From positions 1-9,290 of the forward strand of contig JBAUMF010000103.1 in the NCBI GenBank assembly GCA_049578545.1: a DNA stretch of 9,290 nt, read 5' to 3'. Origin of the DNA: DASQBT01 sp049578545. Lineage in GTDB: Bacteria; Pseudomonadota; Gammaproteobacteria; Burkholderiales; Thiobacillaceae. Within the stretch, counting starts at the first letter, position 1. Each line of letters starts with the position of its first letter. Under the pieces are notes generated by a model. That model was not told where the DNA came from. It saw nothing but the letters and a program-made list of their open reading frames with translations, and did no database searches. The position numbers and the translations under genes were made by a program. Shown one piece after another: positions 1 to 5,841 of the stretch.

Positions 1-2
1 AA

Positions 3-167
3 CACCGCATGCATTACGTGCAAGACCCCGCGGTCAGGTCCATGGGCGCCGGGCTCAACCTGCAAGGCCAGCGCAAGAACGGCAGCACCTTCCCGATCGA
101 AGTGAGCCTGGCGAGCTTCACCGAGGAGGGTCAGGTCTTTGCCCAGGCGTCAGTCGTGGATATGACC
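3..167 (+). pseudogene. PAS-domain sensor protein fragment, both ends missing
   Basis: The reading frame is open from the window edge and gives about 55 residues typical of the C-terminal half of a PAS domain. A dP.VR.MG.GL.L.GQRKNGS.FPIEVSLAS segment is followed by a final beta strand ending in VVDMT. In PAS sensor proteins (histidine kinases, diguanylate cyclases) the VVDMT stretch is normally followed by E-R-K/R and a coiled linker into the output domain. Here similarity stops right after VVDMT, at about base 168, and the frame runs into unrelated sequence with a stop at 231-233. The upstream part lies outside the window. No output domain is visible, so the type of sensor cannot be told. 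The gene was probably broken by the mobile-element debris that follows. Confidence 0.65.
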
Positions 168-323
168 GGGTGGAAAATCCATTCTGGGTCAATCACCTCG
201 CGAATCCCGTCTGTAGAATCACGCTCCCGGTGAGCGTGCATCCTTGTCGGCCAGCAGCGATTTCGGGGGGCGCTGCCGCGGGTTGCTGACCTTAGGGACG
301 TGATTGAGCACCAAAGCCAATAA
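168..323 (-). pseudogene. Degenerate transposase remnant (IS5-like?)
   Basis: Read on the minus strand, bases 320 down to about 235 encode a stretch resembling the region before the last catalytic residue of IS5-type transposases: LVLNHVPKV, then NPRQRPPKSLLADKDA. A frame change follows, after which STDGIREVI continues in the style of the usual AIRE motif. The piece contains stops and a frameshift and cannot be functional. If the younger IS at 324-1247 and one TAA copy are removed, the frame continues rightwards as GSGGHGIDLLALVL, up to a stop. This suggests the younger IS inserted into this older remnant. Family assignment rests on motif memory only and is uncertain. Confidence 0.3.
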
Positions 324-341
324 GTACTTATCCGTAAATAA
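324..341 (+). repeat. IS5-family left terminal inverted repeat
   Basis: Contains TCCGTAAATAA (331-341), the exact reverse complement of 1230-1240. Reading outward, CTT-A (327-330) matches CTT-C of the right end with one difference. Directly before it is TAA at 321-323, the proposed target duplication. Confidence 0.6.
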
Positions 342-384
342 GTAATAATAGCTTCCATGCGCGATGAGCGCGCGTGGAGGGGAG

Positions 385-873
385 ATGGGGAAAGTAAAGG
401 CATGGGAAGCTGCGGATGATTTCTGGGAACGTGTGGAGCCGCTGATACCTGTACGTCAGCGGTCGCCAGAGCAAGCCTACACTCGGCGCGCGGGTGGTGG
501 GCGCAAGCCCAAGAGTCCTCGGTTAGTGTTTGAAGGCATTGTCTACGTGTTGAGAACAGGCTGTCAGTGGAAAGCGTTACCTGCCGAACATTTTGGAAGC
601 GCCAGTGCGATCCATGCGCGGTTCCTGGAATGGGAGAAAGCGGGCGTGTTTGAGGCCCTGTGGAAAGCAGGGCTTGCCGAATACGACGACCTTGAAGGCA
701 TCGCCTGGCGCTGGCAGAGTATTGACGGGGCGATGATGAAAGCGCCCTTGGCGCAAGAGAGCGTGGGTGCCAACCCGACGGATCGGGGGAAAAAATGGCA
801 GCAAGCGGCATTTGTTTGTGGACGGTCCTGGCGTCCCGTTATCGCTCGTCGTGACCGGGGCGAACCGGCATGA
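385..873 (+). CDS. IS5-family transposase, first frame (orfA)
   Basis: This frame encodes the N-terminal part of a DDE transposase of the IS427 type. The product starts MGKVKAWE and has the family's FW..VEPLIP segment, a GGGRKP stretch, the VYVLRTGCQWKALP motif, and the QSIDG motif bearing the first catalytic Asp. It then reads ESVGANPTDRG. At the A6 tract (790-795) this frame leaves family similarity and ends in an unrelated tail at 873. The rest of the transposase is in the other frame. I chose ATG 385 over ATG 364 because a purine-rich GGAGGGGAG lies directly before 385 and family members begin MGKVK. Split coding is usual in this IS group, so the frame break need not mean an inactive element. 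Confidence 0.7.
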   Translation: MGKVKAWEAADDFWERVEPLIPVRQRSPEQAYTRRAGGGRKPKSPRLVFEGIVYVLRTGCQWKALPAEHFGSASAIHARFLEWEKAGVFEALWKAGLAEYDDLEGIAWRWQSIDGAMMKAPLAQESVGANPTDRGKKWQQAAFVCGRSWRPVIARRDRGEPA

Positions 874-1243
874 CGTCTCGCAACTGGAAGCGGTACTGGA
901 TGCCGTCATGGTCAAGCGTGCCACGCCGCCGCAGCGGCGAAGCAAGCATCTTTGCGCTGACGCGGGCTACGCTGGCGCACCGGCACTGGGGATCATTGAG
1001 AAGCACGGCAATATTCTGCACGTCAAAGGACGCGGGCAAGAAGCCGACGAACTCAAGCGAGATCCCAAGAAAAAGGCCAGACGCTGGATCGTTGAAGTGG
1101 CGCACAGCTGGTTCAACCGCTTTCGCAAACTGCTGGTGCGCTATGAGAAACTGGATCGTAGTTTCCTCGCACTAAACCATCTGGCCGCAGCAATCATGGC
1201 GTTCAGGAAGATAAAGCTGGATGTGAATATTATTTACGGAGAA
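767..1243 (+). CDS. IS5-family transposase, second frame (orfB), stop codon lost
   Basis: This frame carries the C-terminal half of the DDE transposase. GGKNGSKRHLFVDGPGVPLSLVVTGANRHD includes the second catalytic Asp. LCADAGYAG follows, then the C-terminal RWIVEVAHSWFNRFRKLLVRYEK signature with the last catalytic Glu, and finally AIMAFRKIKLDVNIIYG. A GTG at 767 could start it separately, but production as an orfA-orfB frameshift fusion is more likely. Family members usually stop just after NIIYG. Here that codon is GAA at 1241-1243. The mirror sequence in the left repeat predicts TAA, so a T-to-G change seems to have removed the stop. The open frame now continues to 1648, adding 135 foreign residues. 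Confidence 0.65.
785..797 (+). other. Candidate frameshift site (G5-A6) between orfA and orfB
   Basis: Five G are followed by six A (785-795) and then TGG. In orfA this reads CGG GGG AAA AAA TGG (R-G-K-K-W). Dropping one A gives GGG AAA AAT GGC (G-K-N-G), the start of the conserved KNGSKR motif of orfB. The sequence is compatible with ribosomal +1 (or -2) slippage or with polymerase slippage on A6. A simple one-base insertion in a dead copy is the alternative. Confidence 0.5.
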
Positions 1244-1247
1244 GCTC
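1230..1247 (-). repeat. IS5-family right terminal inverted repeat
   Basis: TTATTTACGGA (1230-1240) is the exact reverse complement of 331-341, and GAAG (1241-1244) continues the match with one mismatch. The repeat overlaps the last codons of orfB, so its sequence decides where the transposase stops. TAA at 1248-1250 is the proposed target duplication. Confidence 0.6.
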
Positions 1248-1369
1248 TAAGTCAATGCCATGTCCCCCTGAGCCAGCACGTTAGAGGGCCCTACACAACC
1301 CATCATGCGCCTGTGTTCGCTGTAGATGTCTTGGCCGTTTCTTGGCGCTCTTGTTATTGGAGCCAGAAA

Positions 1370-1648
1370 ATGAAATACGCAGTTGTTATAGTTGAGAAGC
1401 CTATGAGCCGCATAGGTCAAACGCAAGGCCCTTGGCCCGTATTCTTGAATGAAGCATCAGGGCTCGCGGACATCAACTCGAAGGCGCAGAGGGCCGCCGA
1501 AAATTGCTGGCTGTCGCAGCTTGAAAGCGACACGGGGCTGCTTGCAAATGTCATAGCACTTGCTCAAAAATTCGAACTTGCCGATCGGGTGCTTTATTTC
1601 CGAGACGTTCCGACAGAGTATTCGTTTCCAAACCAATCTTCTCAGTAG
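1370..1648 (+). CDS. Hypothetical protein, 92 aa
   Basis: I do not recognise this protein. ATG 1370 is preceded by GGAG at 1359-1362 with a 7-base spacer, a good ribosome binding site that supports an independent gene, although the same frame is also open from the upstream transposase. The product begins MKYAVVIVEKPMSRIG. It contains a GPWPVFLNEASGL segment and an AENCWLSQLESDTGLL segment, and an amphipathic stretch near IALAQKFELADRVLYF. It looks soluble, with no signal peptide or membrane helix. The opening MKYAVVI recalls HicB-type antitoxins, but the HicB continuation is absent, so I do not make that call. A weak hairpin follows the stop. The neighbours are mobile elements, so it may be accessory cargo or a stranded chromosomal gene. 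Confidence 0.55.
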   Translation: MKYAVVIVEKPMSRIGQTQGPWPVFLNEASGLADINSKAQRAAENCWLSQLESDTGLLANVIALAQKFELADRVLYFRDVPTEYSFPNQSSQ

Positions 1649-1664
1649 GTGCGCGCTAAAAGAA

Positions 1665-1685
1665 AACCCGTCACGAGGGCGGGTT
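1665..1685 (+). terminator. Weak terminator-like hairpin after the 92-aa gene
   Basis: AACCCG (1665-1670) pairs with CGGGTT (1680-1685) around a 9-base loop, 17 bases after the stop at 1648. A short A-run precedes it, but only GCTTCG follows, not a T-tract, so termination is uncertain. Confidence 0.3.
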
Positions 1686-1754
1686 GCTTCGAGTATCCTG
1701 TTCCTTCAAAGCTCGAACCGAACGCCTATGGTCGCCGCTCGGTTCATTTCCACA

Positions 1755-2456
1755 TCACATCGCAGTTTTGCTTTGCGGGGCGGCAGCGAGGAATTCAATT
1801 AGAGGCAATGCCCGGTGCGCCAGACTTACCGGTTGCTGATTCGAATCGTCGTTCTGGATATCCTTGGACTCGCTCTGGGCGGCTGCCTTTGCCGATTCGA
1901 TCACATGGACCGTGTCGGCCCGAAATCCAGACTCATCCCAGAAGAAGATTGCGGCTCCTTGCGCCTTCGCCTGGCGCGCAATCGCTGGGTAGGTTTCGCG
2001 CTGCCATTTCTCAATCGCCTCCGGGTCACGCTGGTAGGCGCGCTGCAACGGCTTCTGGGGTGTCAATCCGAGCTTGGCCAGCAATTCGCCAACGGCCGTC
2101 AGCCCAAGACGCACACCGAACTTCTTCTCGATCAGTTGCGCCACCACAGCCCATGTCCACAAACCAAAGTCCAGACCATACTGGCGCGGGTCACGGCCAT
2201 TGACCCAGCGAAACACCTGCTTCTCCTGCACCGGCGTCAGGCTTCGCGGCCGTCCCGTCGCCGGTGTCGAGCGCAGCGCCTTGATGCCTACCCCGGGGCG
2301 AAACGTCGCTTTGATCCATTTGTAAATCGTCGTGCGGTTGAATCCGTAGGATGCGATTACTTTCGATGCCGGTTCACCCTCACGCACTCGTTCGATAGCC
2401 ATCAGCCGGATCTCCTCCAGCGTCTGATGGTCAAATGTCCGTCCGTCTCGCTTCAT
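1755..2456 (-). pseudogene. IS630-family transposase, 3' truncated
   Basis: The frame encodes the N-terminal half of an IS630/Tc1-type transposase. From the preferred start at 2456 (MKRDGRTFDHQTLEEI), a helix-turn-helix region (ASKVIASYGFNRTTIYKWI) is followed by a linker (GRPRSLTP), a second winged-helix region, and FFWDESGFRADTVH with the first catalytic Asp. Family similarity ends there, at about base 1904. The remaining 50 codons to the stop at 1755 are unrelated. The second Asp and the catalytic Glu (normally in a LPPYSPxLNPIE motif) are missing, so this is not a working transposase. An earlier in-frame ATG at 2492 is possible but adds residues not typical of the family. The original right end probably lies near the TA-rich 2500-2512. 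The left end is lost. Confidence 0.75.
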
Positions 2457-2595
2457 GCACAATCTGATTATCATGGGCATGGAAAGTTCCAATATTGTCG
2501 CCTTAATTAGCGACTACTGAGTAATCGCGGCAAATGGGTACGGTGTCTTCTTCCACAGGAACCGCAATGAGTGTCTCGAAGCGAGCGGTCCCAAA

Positions 2596-2790
2596 GTGGC
2601 GTTTGTTGTGACATGCCCACATTGTAAGACGCCCACGCATCAGGATTTTGAGAGAGCCACACTATTTGATGTTTTCCAGAAGAGAGAAGTAAAGTTTTAT
2701 TGCAACCACTGCGATTCGCACTGGTCGCCGACATCGGAAGAGGTGGGCGCTCTCGCGCAACTACTCGGCGCCAAAAGCCATGACACATAG
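2596..2790 (+). CDS. Small zinc-ribbon-like hypothetical protein, 64 aa
   Basis: The product has two CxxC knuckles, CPHC near residue 8 and CNHC near residue 36, the spacing of a small zinc ribbon. HWSPTSEEVGAL follows, and there is no membrane segment. The sequence between the knuckles (THQDFERATLFDVFQKREVKFY) reads like ordinary coding sequence. Its role is unknown; small proteins of this kind often bind nucleic acid or act as protein adaptors. The start is doubtful: GTG 2596 has no clear ribosome binding site, while the frame stays open leftwards to a stop at 2518-2520 with no ATG. A good AGGA site (2557-2560) sits before ATG 2567, but that is in another frame which ends after 14 codons. 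The gene may therefore have lost its 5' end to the adjoining IS630 remnant or to a frameshift. Confidence 0.45.
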   Translation: MAFVVTCPHCKTPTHQDFERATLFDVFQKREVKFYCNHCDSHWSPTSEEVGALAQLLGAKSHDT

Positions 2791-3207
2791 AGTCCCAGCA
2801 TTTCCTACGCTCCTCGCGCTAACCGGAATGCTGACCGTCAATTTTATTGCCCGAGCCAGACGAGCAGCCGCTTAATGTTGCCACTCCCTAAATGACGGTT
2901 TGCCGCTTTCTGCCGATTGAGCTTCCCGATACCGGGAATCCTCTCTGCCTAAAAGCGAATGTCGGGCATCGGGAATAGAGATTGAGAGGTGCCGACTCCA
3001 CATAGTCACTCCGTCCTCTTCTCAGTGATACTGGTCACGGGGCATTCAAGGGCAGTTCCCTGCCGAATTGAGGCTGCGGTAATTGTAATAAAACCACTTA
3101 GTCATCCCATCTTATCCGAGGTGGACACAAGGCGTTCTCAAACGACCTGTCTTCCCAGGAGGGCCAAGGGGCAGGTTGCTTGTGAGCCGCATAGGTGGGT
3201 ATTCTTT
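2791..3207. other. Noncoding region upstream of the transporter operon
   Basis: About 420 bases with no convincing gene. A hairpin pairs TTCCCG (2923-2928) with CGGGAA (2933-2938) around a 4-base loop. CGGGAAT occurs again at 2970-2976, and a short GGCAG/CTGCC hairpin lies near 3050-3063. A 14-base string at 3183-3196 is identical to 1404-1417. Probably the 5' regulatory region of the following operon plus older debris. Confidence 0.4.
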
Positions 3208-3213
3208 TATAAT
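3208..3213 (+). promoter_or_regulatory. Candidate -10 box for the transporter operon
   Basis: A perfect TATAAT lies 11 bases before ATG 3225. Transcription would start only a few bases before the start codon, giving a leaderless or almost leaderless mRNA. This agrees with the absence of a Shine-Dalgarno sequence before 3225. No good -35 box is present at 16-18 bases; the nearest TTG-type hexamers are 22-26 bases upstream. An activator-dependent promoter is possible. Confidence 0.4.
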
Positions 3214-3224
3214 GAGCTAACAAC

Positions 3225-4172
3225 ATGATCCCTTCCCCAGCGAACCTTCGTCGCGCGCTGTTTTCGATCCTGCTGGTCGCGATCTGTACCAATTACCCAG
3301 TCTACGCAGCTGCAGGTGCGGCAAGCCTAATGCCTTGGTGGGGTTGGCCACTCTCGCTGTTCGTGGTGTGTTTTTTCCTTGGTATTGTCGCGGTGCCGGC
3401 GGGCGTCGGCGGCGGGGTGTTGTTTGTGCCGATCGTCGGCGGCTTCTTTCCTTTCCACCTGGATTTCGTCCGTGGCGGCGGCCTGATGGTTGCCCTGGCC
3501 AGCGCCCTTGCGGCCAGCCCCGGCTTGTTGCGAATGGGCCTGGCGAATCTCCGTTTGGCGTTGCCCTTATCTCTGCTCGTTGCAATCAGCCAGATTGCGG
3601 GCGCCATGATCGGCCTGATCTTGCCCGCTGCCATTGCGCAGACGTCCCTCGGTGTCATCATCCTGGGCATCGTCGTCCTCATGTGGACAGCCAAGAAGTC
3701 GGAATTCCCAGGAGTGGTGAAGGCAGACGCGCTTTCGGCGGCACTGCGGATCAACGGCATCTTCCACGATACGGCACACGGCAGGGACATCGAATGGCTG
3801 GTTCATCGAACTCCGATGGCGCTGGTGGCCTTTGTGTTCATCGGTGTGCTGGCTGGGATGTTTGGCCTCGGGGCGGGATGGGCCAACGTGCCAGCCCTGA
3901 ACCTGCTTATGGGCGCGCCGCTCAAGGTTGCCGCCGGCACCAGTAGCCTGATCCTGTCGATGACCTCCTCAGCAGCCTGGGTCTATATCAACCAGGGCGC
4001 CATCTTGCCGATGGTGGTTGTACCGTCCATCATTGGCATGATGCTCGGCGCGATGATCGGCGTCCGGCTGTTGCGCATAGTGAAAGCCTCCGTCATCCGC
4101 CGGATGGTGATCGGCATGCTGTTATTTGCAGGTGCTCGGGCCCTCCTCAAGGGCCTCGGAATCTGGGTATGA
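3225..4172 (+). CDS. TauE/SafE-family membrane transporter (putative anion/sulfite exporter)
   Basis: This is a 315-aa polytopic inner-membrane protein of the TauE/SafE family, whose members export sulfite, sulfoacetate or related organosulfur anions. The N-terminus (residues 10-31) is a hydrophobic helix ending VYAAAGA, perhaps a signal peptide or first membrane segment. The first family repeat follows with AGVGGGVLFVPIV (59-71), then GGGLMVALASALAASPG. A soluble loop of about 40 residues (156-195) separates it from the second repeat, which has AGMFGLGAGWANVPALNLLMG (210-230) and AAGTSSLILS (236-245). About eight membrane helices are expected, and the length is normal for the family. ATG 3225 has no ribosome binding site, but a TATAAT lies just before it. 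The next gene starts 19 bases after the stop. The substrate cannot be told from sequence; sulfite is plausible if the host oxidises sulfur. Confidence 0.8.
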   Translation: MIPSPANLRRALFSILLVAICTNYPVYAAAGAASLMPWWGWPLSLFVVCFFLGIVAVPAGVGGGVLFVPIVGGFFPFHLDFVRGGGLMVALASALAASPGLLRMGLANLRLALPLSLLVAISQIAGAMIGLILPAAIAQTSLGVIILGIVVLMWTAKKSEFPGVVKADALSAALRINGIFHDTAHGRDIEWLVHRTPMALVAFVFIGVLAGMFGLGAGWANVPALNLLMGAPLKVAAGTSSLILSMTSSAAWVYINQGAILPMVVVPSIIGMMLGAMIGVRLLRIVKASVIRRMVIGMLLFAGARALLKGLGIWV

Positions 4173-4191
4173 AGCCATGGAGGGAACCAAG

Positions 4192-4608
4192 ATGACCGAT
4201 CCTCATAAGTACGCATCACCGGAACAACTTAGGTACGCGAAGGTGCTGGGCATAGGGGTCCAGGTCGGCTTTGCCCTGCTGGTCCTAAGCTTCCTGCTCT
4301 ATCTGTTTGGCGTCTTGCCGCCGCTGGTGCCTGTCGATCAATTGCCGAAGTACTGGGGGTTGCCCGTCGCGGAATTCGTCAAGGCCACCAACACGCCTAC
4401 GGGCTGGGGATGGGTGGCGCAGATCGGCAAAGGCGACATGCTGAACCTGGTCGGCATTGCGGTGTTGGCGGGAATTTCCGCCGTCAGTTCCCTGGCAGTG
4501 CTGCCGATCTTCGCCCGGCGCGGAGAGGTGGCGCATCTGCTGATCGCCGTGCTTCAGATCATTGTGCTGGCCGTTTCCGCATCCAACATCCTGGTGTTGT
4601 TGCGGTGA
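4192..4608 (+). CDS. Small three-helix membrane protein (DUF1634-like?), transporter partner
   Basis: A 138-aa membrane protein. Three hydrophobic segments are visible at about residues 20-42, 84-106 and 113-136. Between the first two lies a polar, probably periplasmic loop with LPKYWGLPVAEFVKATNTPTGWGW. I chose ATG 4192 over ATG 4177 because GGAGGG at 4179-4184 sits 7 bases before it. The gene lies 19 bases after the TauE/SafE gene and 17 before the stress-protein gene, so all three are likely one transcript. Small DUF1634 membrane proteins are often found next to TauE/SafE genes, and this one has the right size, topology and neighbour. The domain assignment is from memory and not certain. 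A role as accessory subunit or regulator of the transporter is inferred from context only. Confidence 0.65.
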   Translation: MTDPHKYASPEQLRYAKVLGIGVQVGFALLVLSFLLYLFGVLPPLVPVDQLPKYWGLPVAEFVKATNTPTGWGWVAQIGKGDMLNLVGIAVLAGISAVSSLAVLPIFARRGEVAHLLIAVLQIIVLAVSASNILVLLR

Positions 4609-4625
4609 TTTCCTGGGAAACATCC

Positions 4626-5465
4626 ATGTCCTGCCCCTTCAAGCATATCCTGCTGGCGATCGAAGGCACGGAGTTCGACATCGGGGCCGAACGTGTCGGC
4701 ATCGGTCTCGCCGCCAGTTGCGGCGTACCACTGCTAGCGGTGCTGCCCGTCGTCAGCAATCCCGAATTTGAAAGCATTGCCCCCTTGTTGGAGGAAAGAG
4801 CCGAAGCGGAGGCAGCAGCAAGATTGGAGCAGCTGCGCGAGGCGGCGCAATCCAGCGGGGTAGAGCTTCGCGGCAACATCCGCCTTGGCGAGGAGCCTTA
4901 CCGCGAGATTGTGGACGAGGCCCGTGACCGGCAGGCCGACCTCATCGTCCTGCGCCGTCGTGGCAAACGGGGCTATCTCGCCAACCTGCTCGTCGGCGAA
5001 ATGGTGCATACCGTGACTGGCCATGCCCCCTGCGATGTGTTGGTCGTGCCGCGCGCCGCGCAGCTGTGGTCCCACGCCATTGTCCTGGCCACCGACGGCT
5101 CGGCCCATAGCGACCGGGCCACGGTGGTCGCGGCTGCCATCGCCGTTCGATACGGCTTGCCGCTGTCCATTGTTTCAGTGGTAGAGGAAGAGAATGGGGA
5201 CGAAAGCGCAGCGCAGGCCCATGTAGATCGGGCGCTGGCGGTAGTCCGGAAGGCAGGCGGTCAAGCGATCGGGCGTGTCCTAGTCGGTAAACCCTATGAA
5301 GCGATCTTAGGTATCGCCGAGGAAACCGGTGCCGATCTCACGGTCATCGGGCGCCGCGGCCTCAATCGGGTGAAACGCATCTTGATGGGCAGCACCTCAG
5401 AACGGGTGGCGGGCAAAGCCAATGGCCCCGTATTGATTGTCCAAGCCGCCGCATCGGCAGGTTGA
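4626..5465 (+). CDS. Tandem universal stress protein (two UspA domains)
   Basis: A cytoplasmic protein of 279 aa with two Usp folds, residues about 4-142 and 149-273. The second domain is complete. LATDGS holds the conserved Asp (157), and the nucleotide-binding motif G-2x-G-9x-G-S is present at residues 242-256, followed by PVLIVQ. The first domain keeps the fold pattern (FKHILLAIEG, DVLVVP) but has Glu where Asp is usual. Its glycine motif is altered (RRRGKRGYLANLLVGE), so it probably does not bind ATP in the usual way. ATG 4626 follows the previous stop by 17 bases, with a modest GGGA at 4615-4618. As last gene of the transporter operon it may sense energy state or stress and modulate the membrane proteins (inference). 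It converges with the small gene at 5489. Confidence 0.88.
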   Translation: MSCPFKHILLAIEGTEFDIGAERVGIGLAASCGVPLLAVLPVVSNPEFESIAPLLEERAEAEAAARLEQLREAAQSSGVELRGNIRLGEEPYREIVDEARDRQADLIVLRRRGKRGYLANLLVGEMVHTVTGHAPCDVLVVPRAAQLWSHAIVLATDGSAHSDRATVVAAAIAVRYGLPLSIVSVVEEENGDESAAQAHVDRALAVVRKAGGQAIGRVLVGKPYEAILGIAEETGADLTVIGRRGLNRVKRILMGSTSERVAGKANGPVLIVQAAASAG

Positions 5466-5488
5466 GTCGCGCCTATCCCGCAGCGAAA

Positions 5489-5698
5489 TCAGGATTTCTT
5501 GCCCGCTCCCTGCTTGAGGAGTTCGGTCGCCCCTTCGCTGTCTCCAGCCTCGGCCAAGGCTATAGCGGGAAAGGTATGGGCCTGGCGTCGCAAAAGGCTC
5601 ACCAGCATGCGCGGCAGCGGACGGATCCGTTCAACGAAACGATGATGGCTATCCGCACCGAAGGCCACGGAAGCATTTGGCAGCGAAACTGTTTTCAT
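5489..5698 (-). CDS. Small hypothetical protein, 69 aa, candidate target of the adjacent two-component system
   Basis: I do not recognise this protein. The product begins MKTVSLPNASVAFGADSHHRF, has a basic centre (VERIRPLPRMLVSLLRRQ), then an alanine-rich segment (HTFPAIALAEAG), and ends in a lysine tail. No membrane helix, signal peptide or metal motif is evident. The start is well supported: on the minus strand GGAGG (5707-5711) stands 8 bases before ATG 5698. A longer frame from 5824 exists but lacks this support and has a low-complexity glycine run. The gene lies about 180 bases downstream of the kinase gene on the same strand. Phased CGTTAAG repeats (5842-5881) lie between them in promoter position, so control by the neighbouring response regulator is likely. 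It ends 23 bases from the convergent stress-protein gene. Confidence 0.6.
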   Translation of the reverse strand: MKTVSLPNASVAFGADSHHRFVERIRPLPRMLVSLLRRQAHTFPAIALAEAGDSEGATELLKQGAGKKS

Positions 5699-5841
5699 GA
5701 CAAGAGCCTCCGAAGAAAGAACAGAACCAAAGGACAGCACTAACTTAATGCCTCGTCGGGTTGTGCCGCCCCCACCGTTAAAATCCGGCGGAATTGAAGG
5801 CAGAATCACCTCCCGACTCACCACAAATCTACTGTAGTCAT

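Larger units (their letters stand above)
324..1247 (+). mobile_element. IS5-family insertion sequence (IS427/IS1031-like)
   Basis: This is a complete-looking element of about 924 bp. It carries two overlapping transposase frames and imperfect terminal inverted repeats, and TAA flanks both proposed ends (321-323 and 1248-1250). The core of the repeat is an exact 11-bp match, TCCGTAAATAA at 331-341 against TTATTTACGGA at 1230-1240. It extends outward with CTT, one mismatch away. The length (0.8-1 kb), the 3-bp TNA-type target duplication and the split transposase all fit the IS1031/IS427 groups of the IS5 family. The exact outer ends could shift by a few bases because the outermost repeat bases match poorly. 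Confidence 0.7.

Noticed and set aside
1370..1648. HicB antitoxin, suggested by the opening MKYAVVI
   Set aside because: The conserved HicB continuation (an S-A-Y-x-PDLPGC type motif) is absent, there is no HicA neighbour, and the rest of the sequence does not fit.
1815..2510. 231-aa plus-strand open frame
   Set aside because: It is antisense to the IS630 transposase, whose domains are clear; the frame is a shadow of high-GC coding DNA.
3176..3203. Possible orphan CRISPR repeat (GCCGCATAGG resembles the core of type I-F repeats)
   Set aside because: Only isolated copies about 1.8 kb apart, no 28-base repeat with 32-base spacing, and the stem typical of type I-F repeats is not formed.
2989..3228. 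79-aa plus-strand open frame before the transporter
   Set aside because: GTG start, no ribosome binding site, no family features; it overlaps the promoter region and the next start codon.
5462..5743. 93-aa plus-strand open frame after the stress-protein gene
   Set aside because: It overlaps the stop of the stress-protein gene with no ribosome binding site and lies antisense to the 69-aa gene, which has a strong one.
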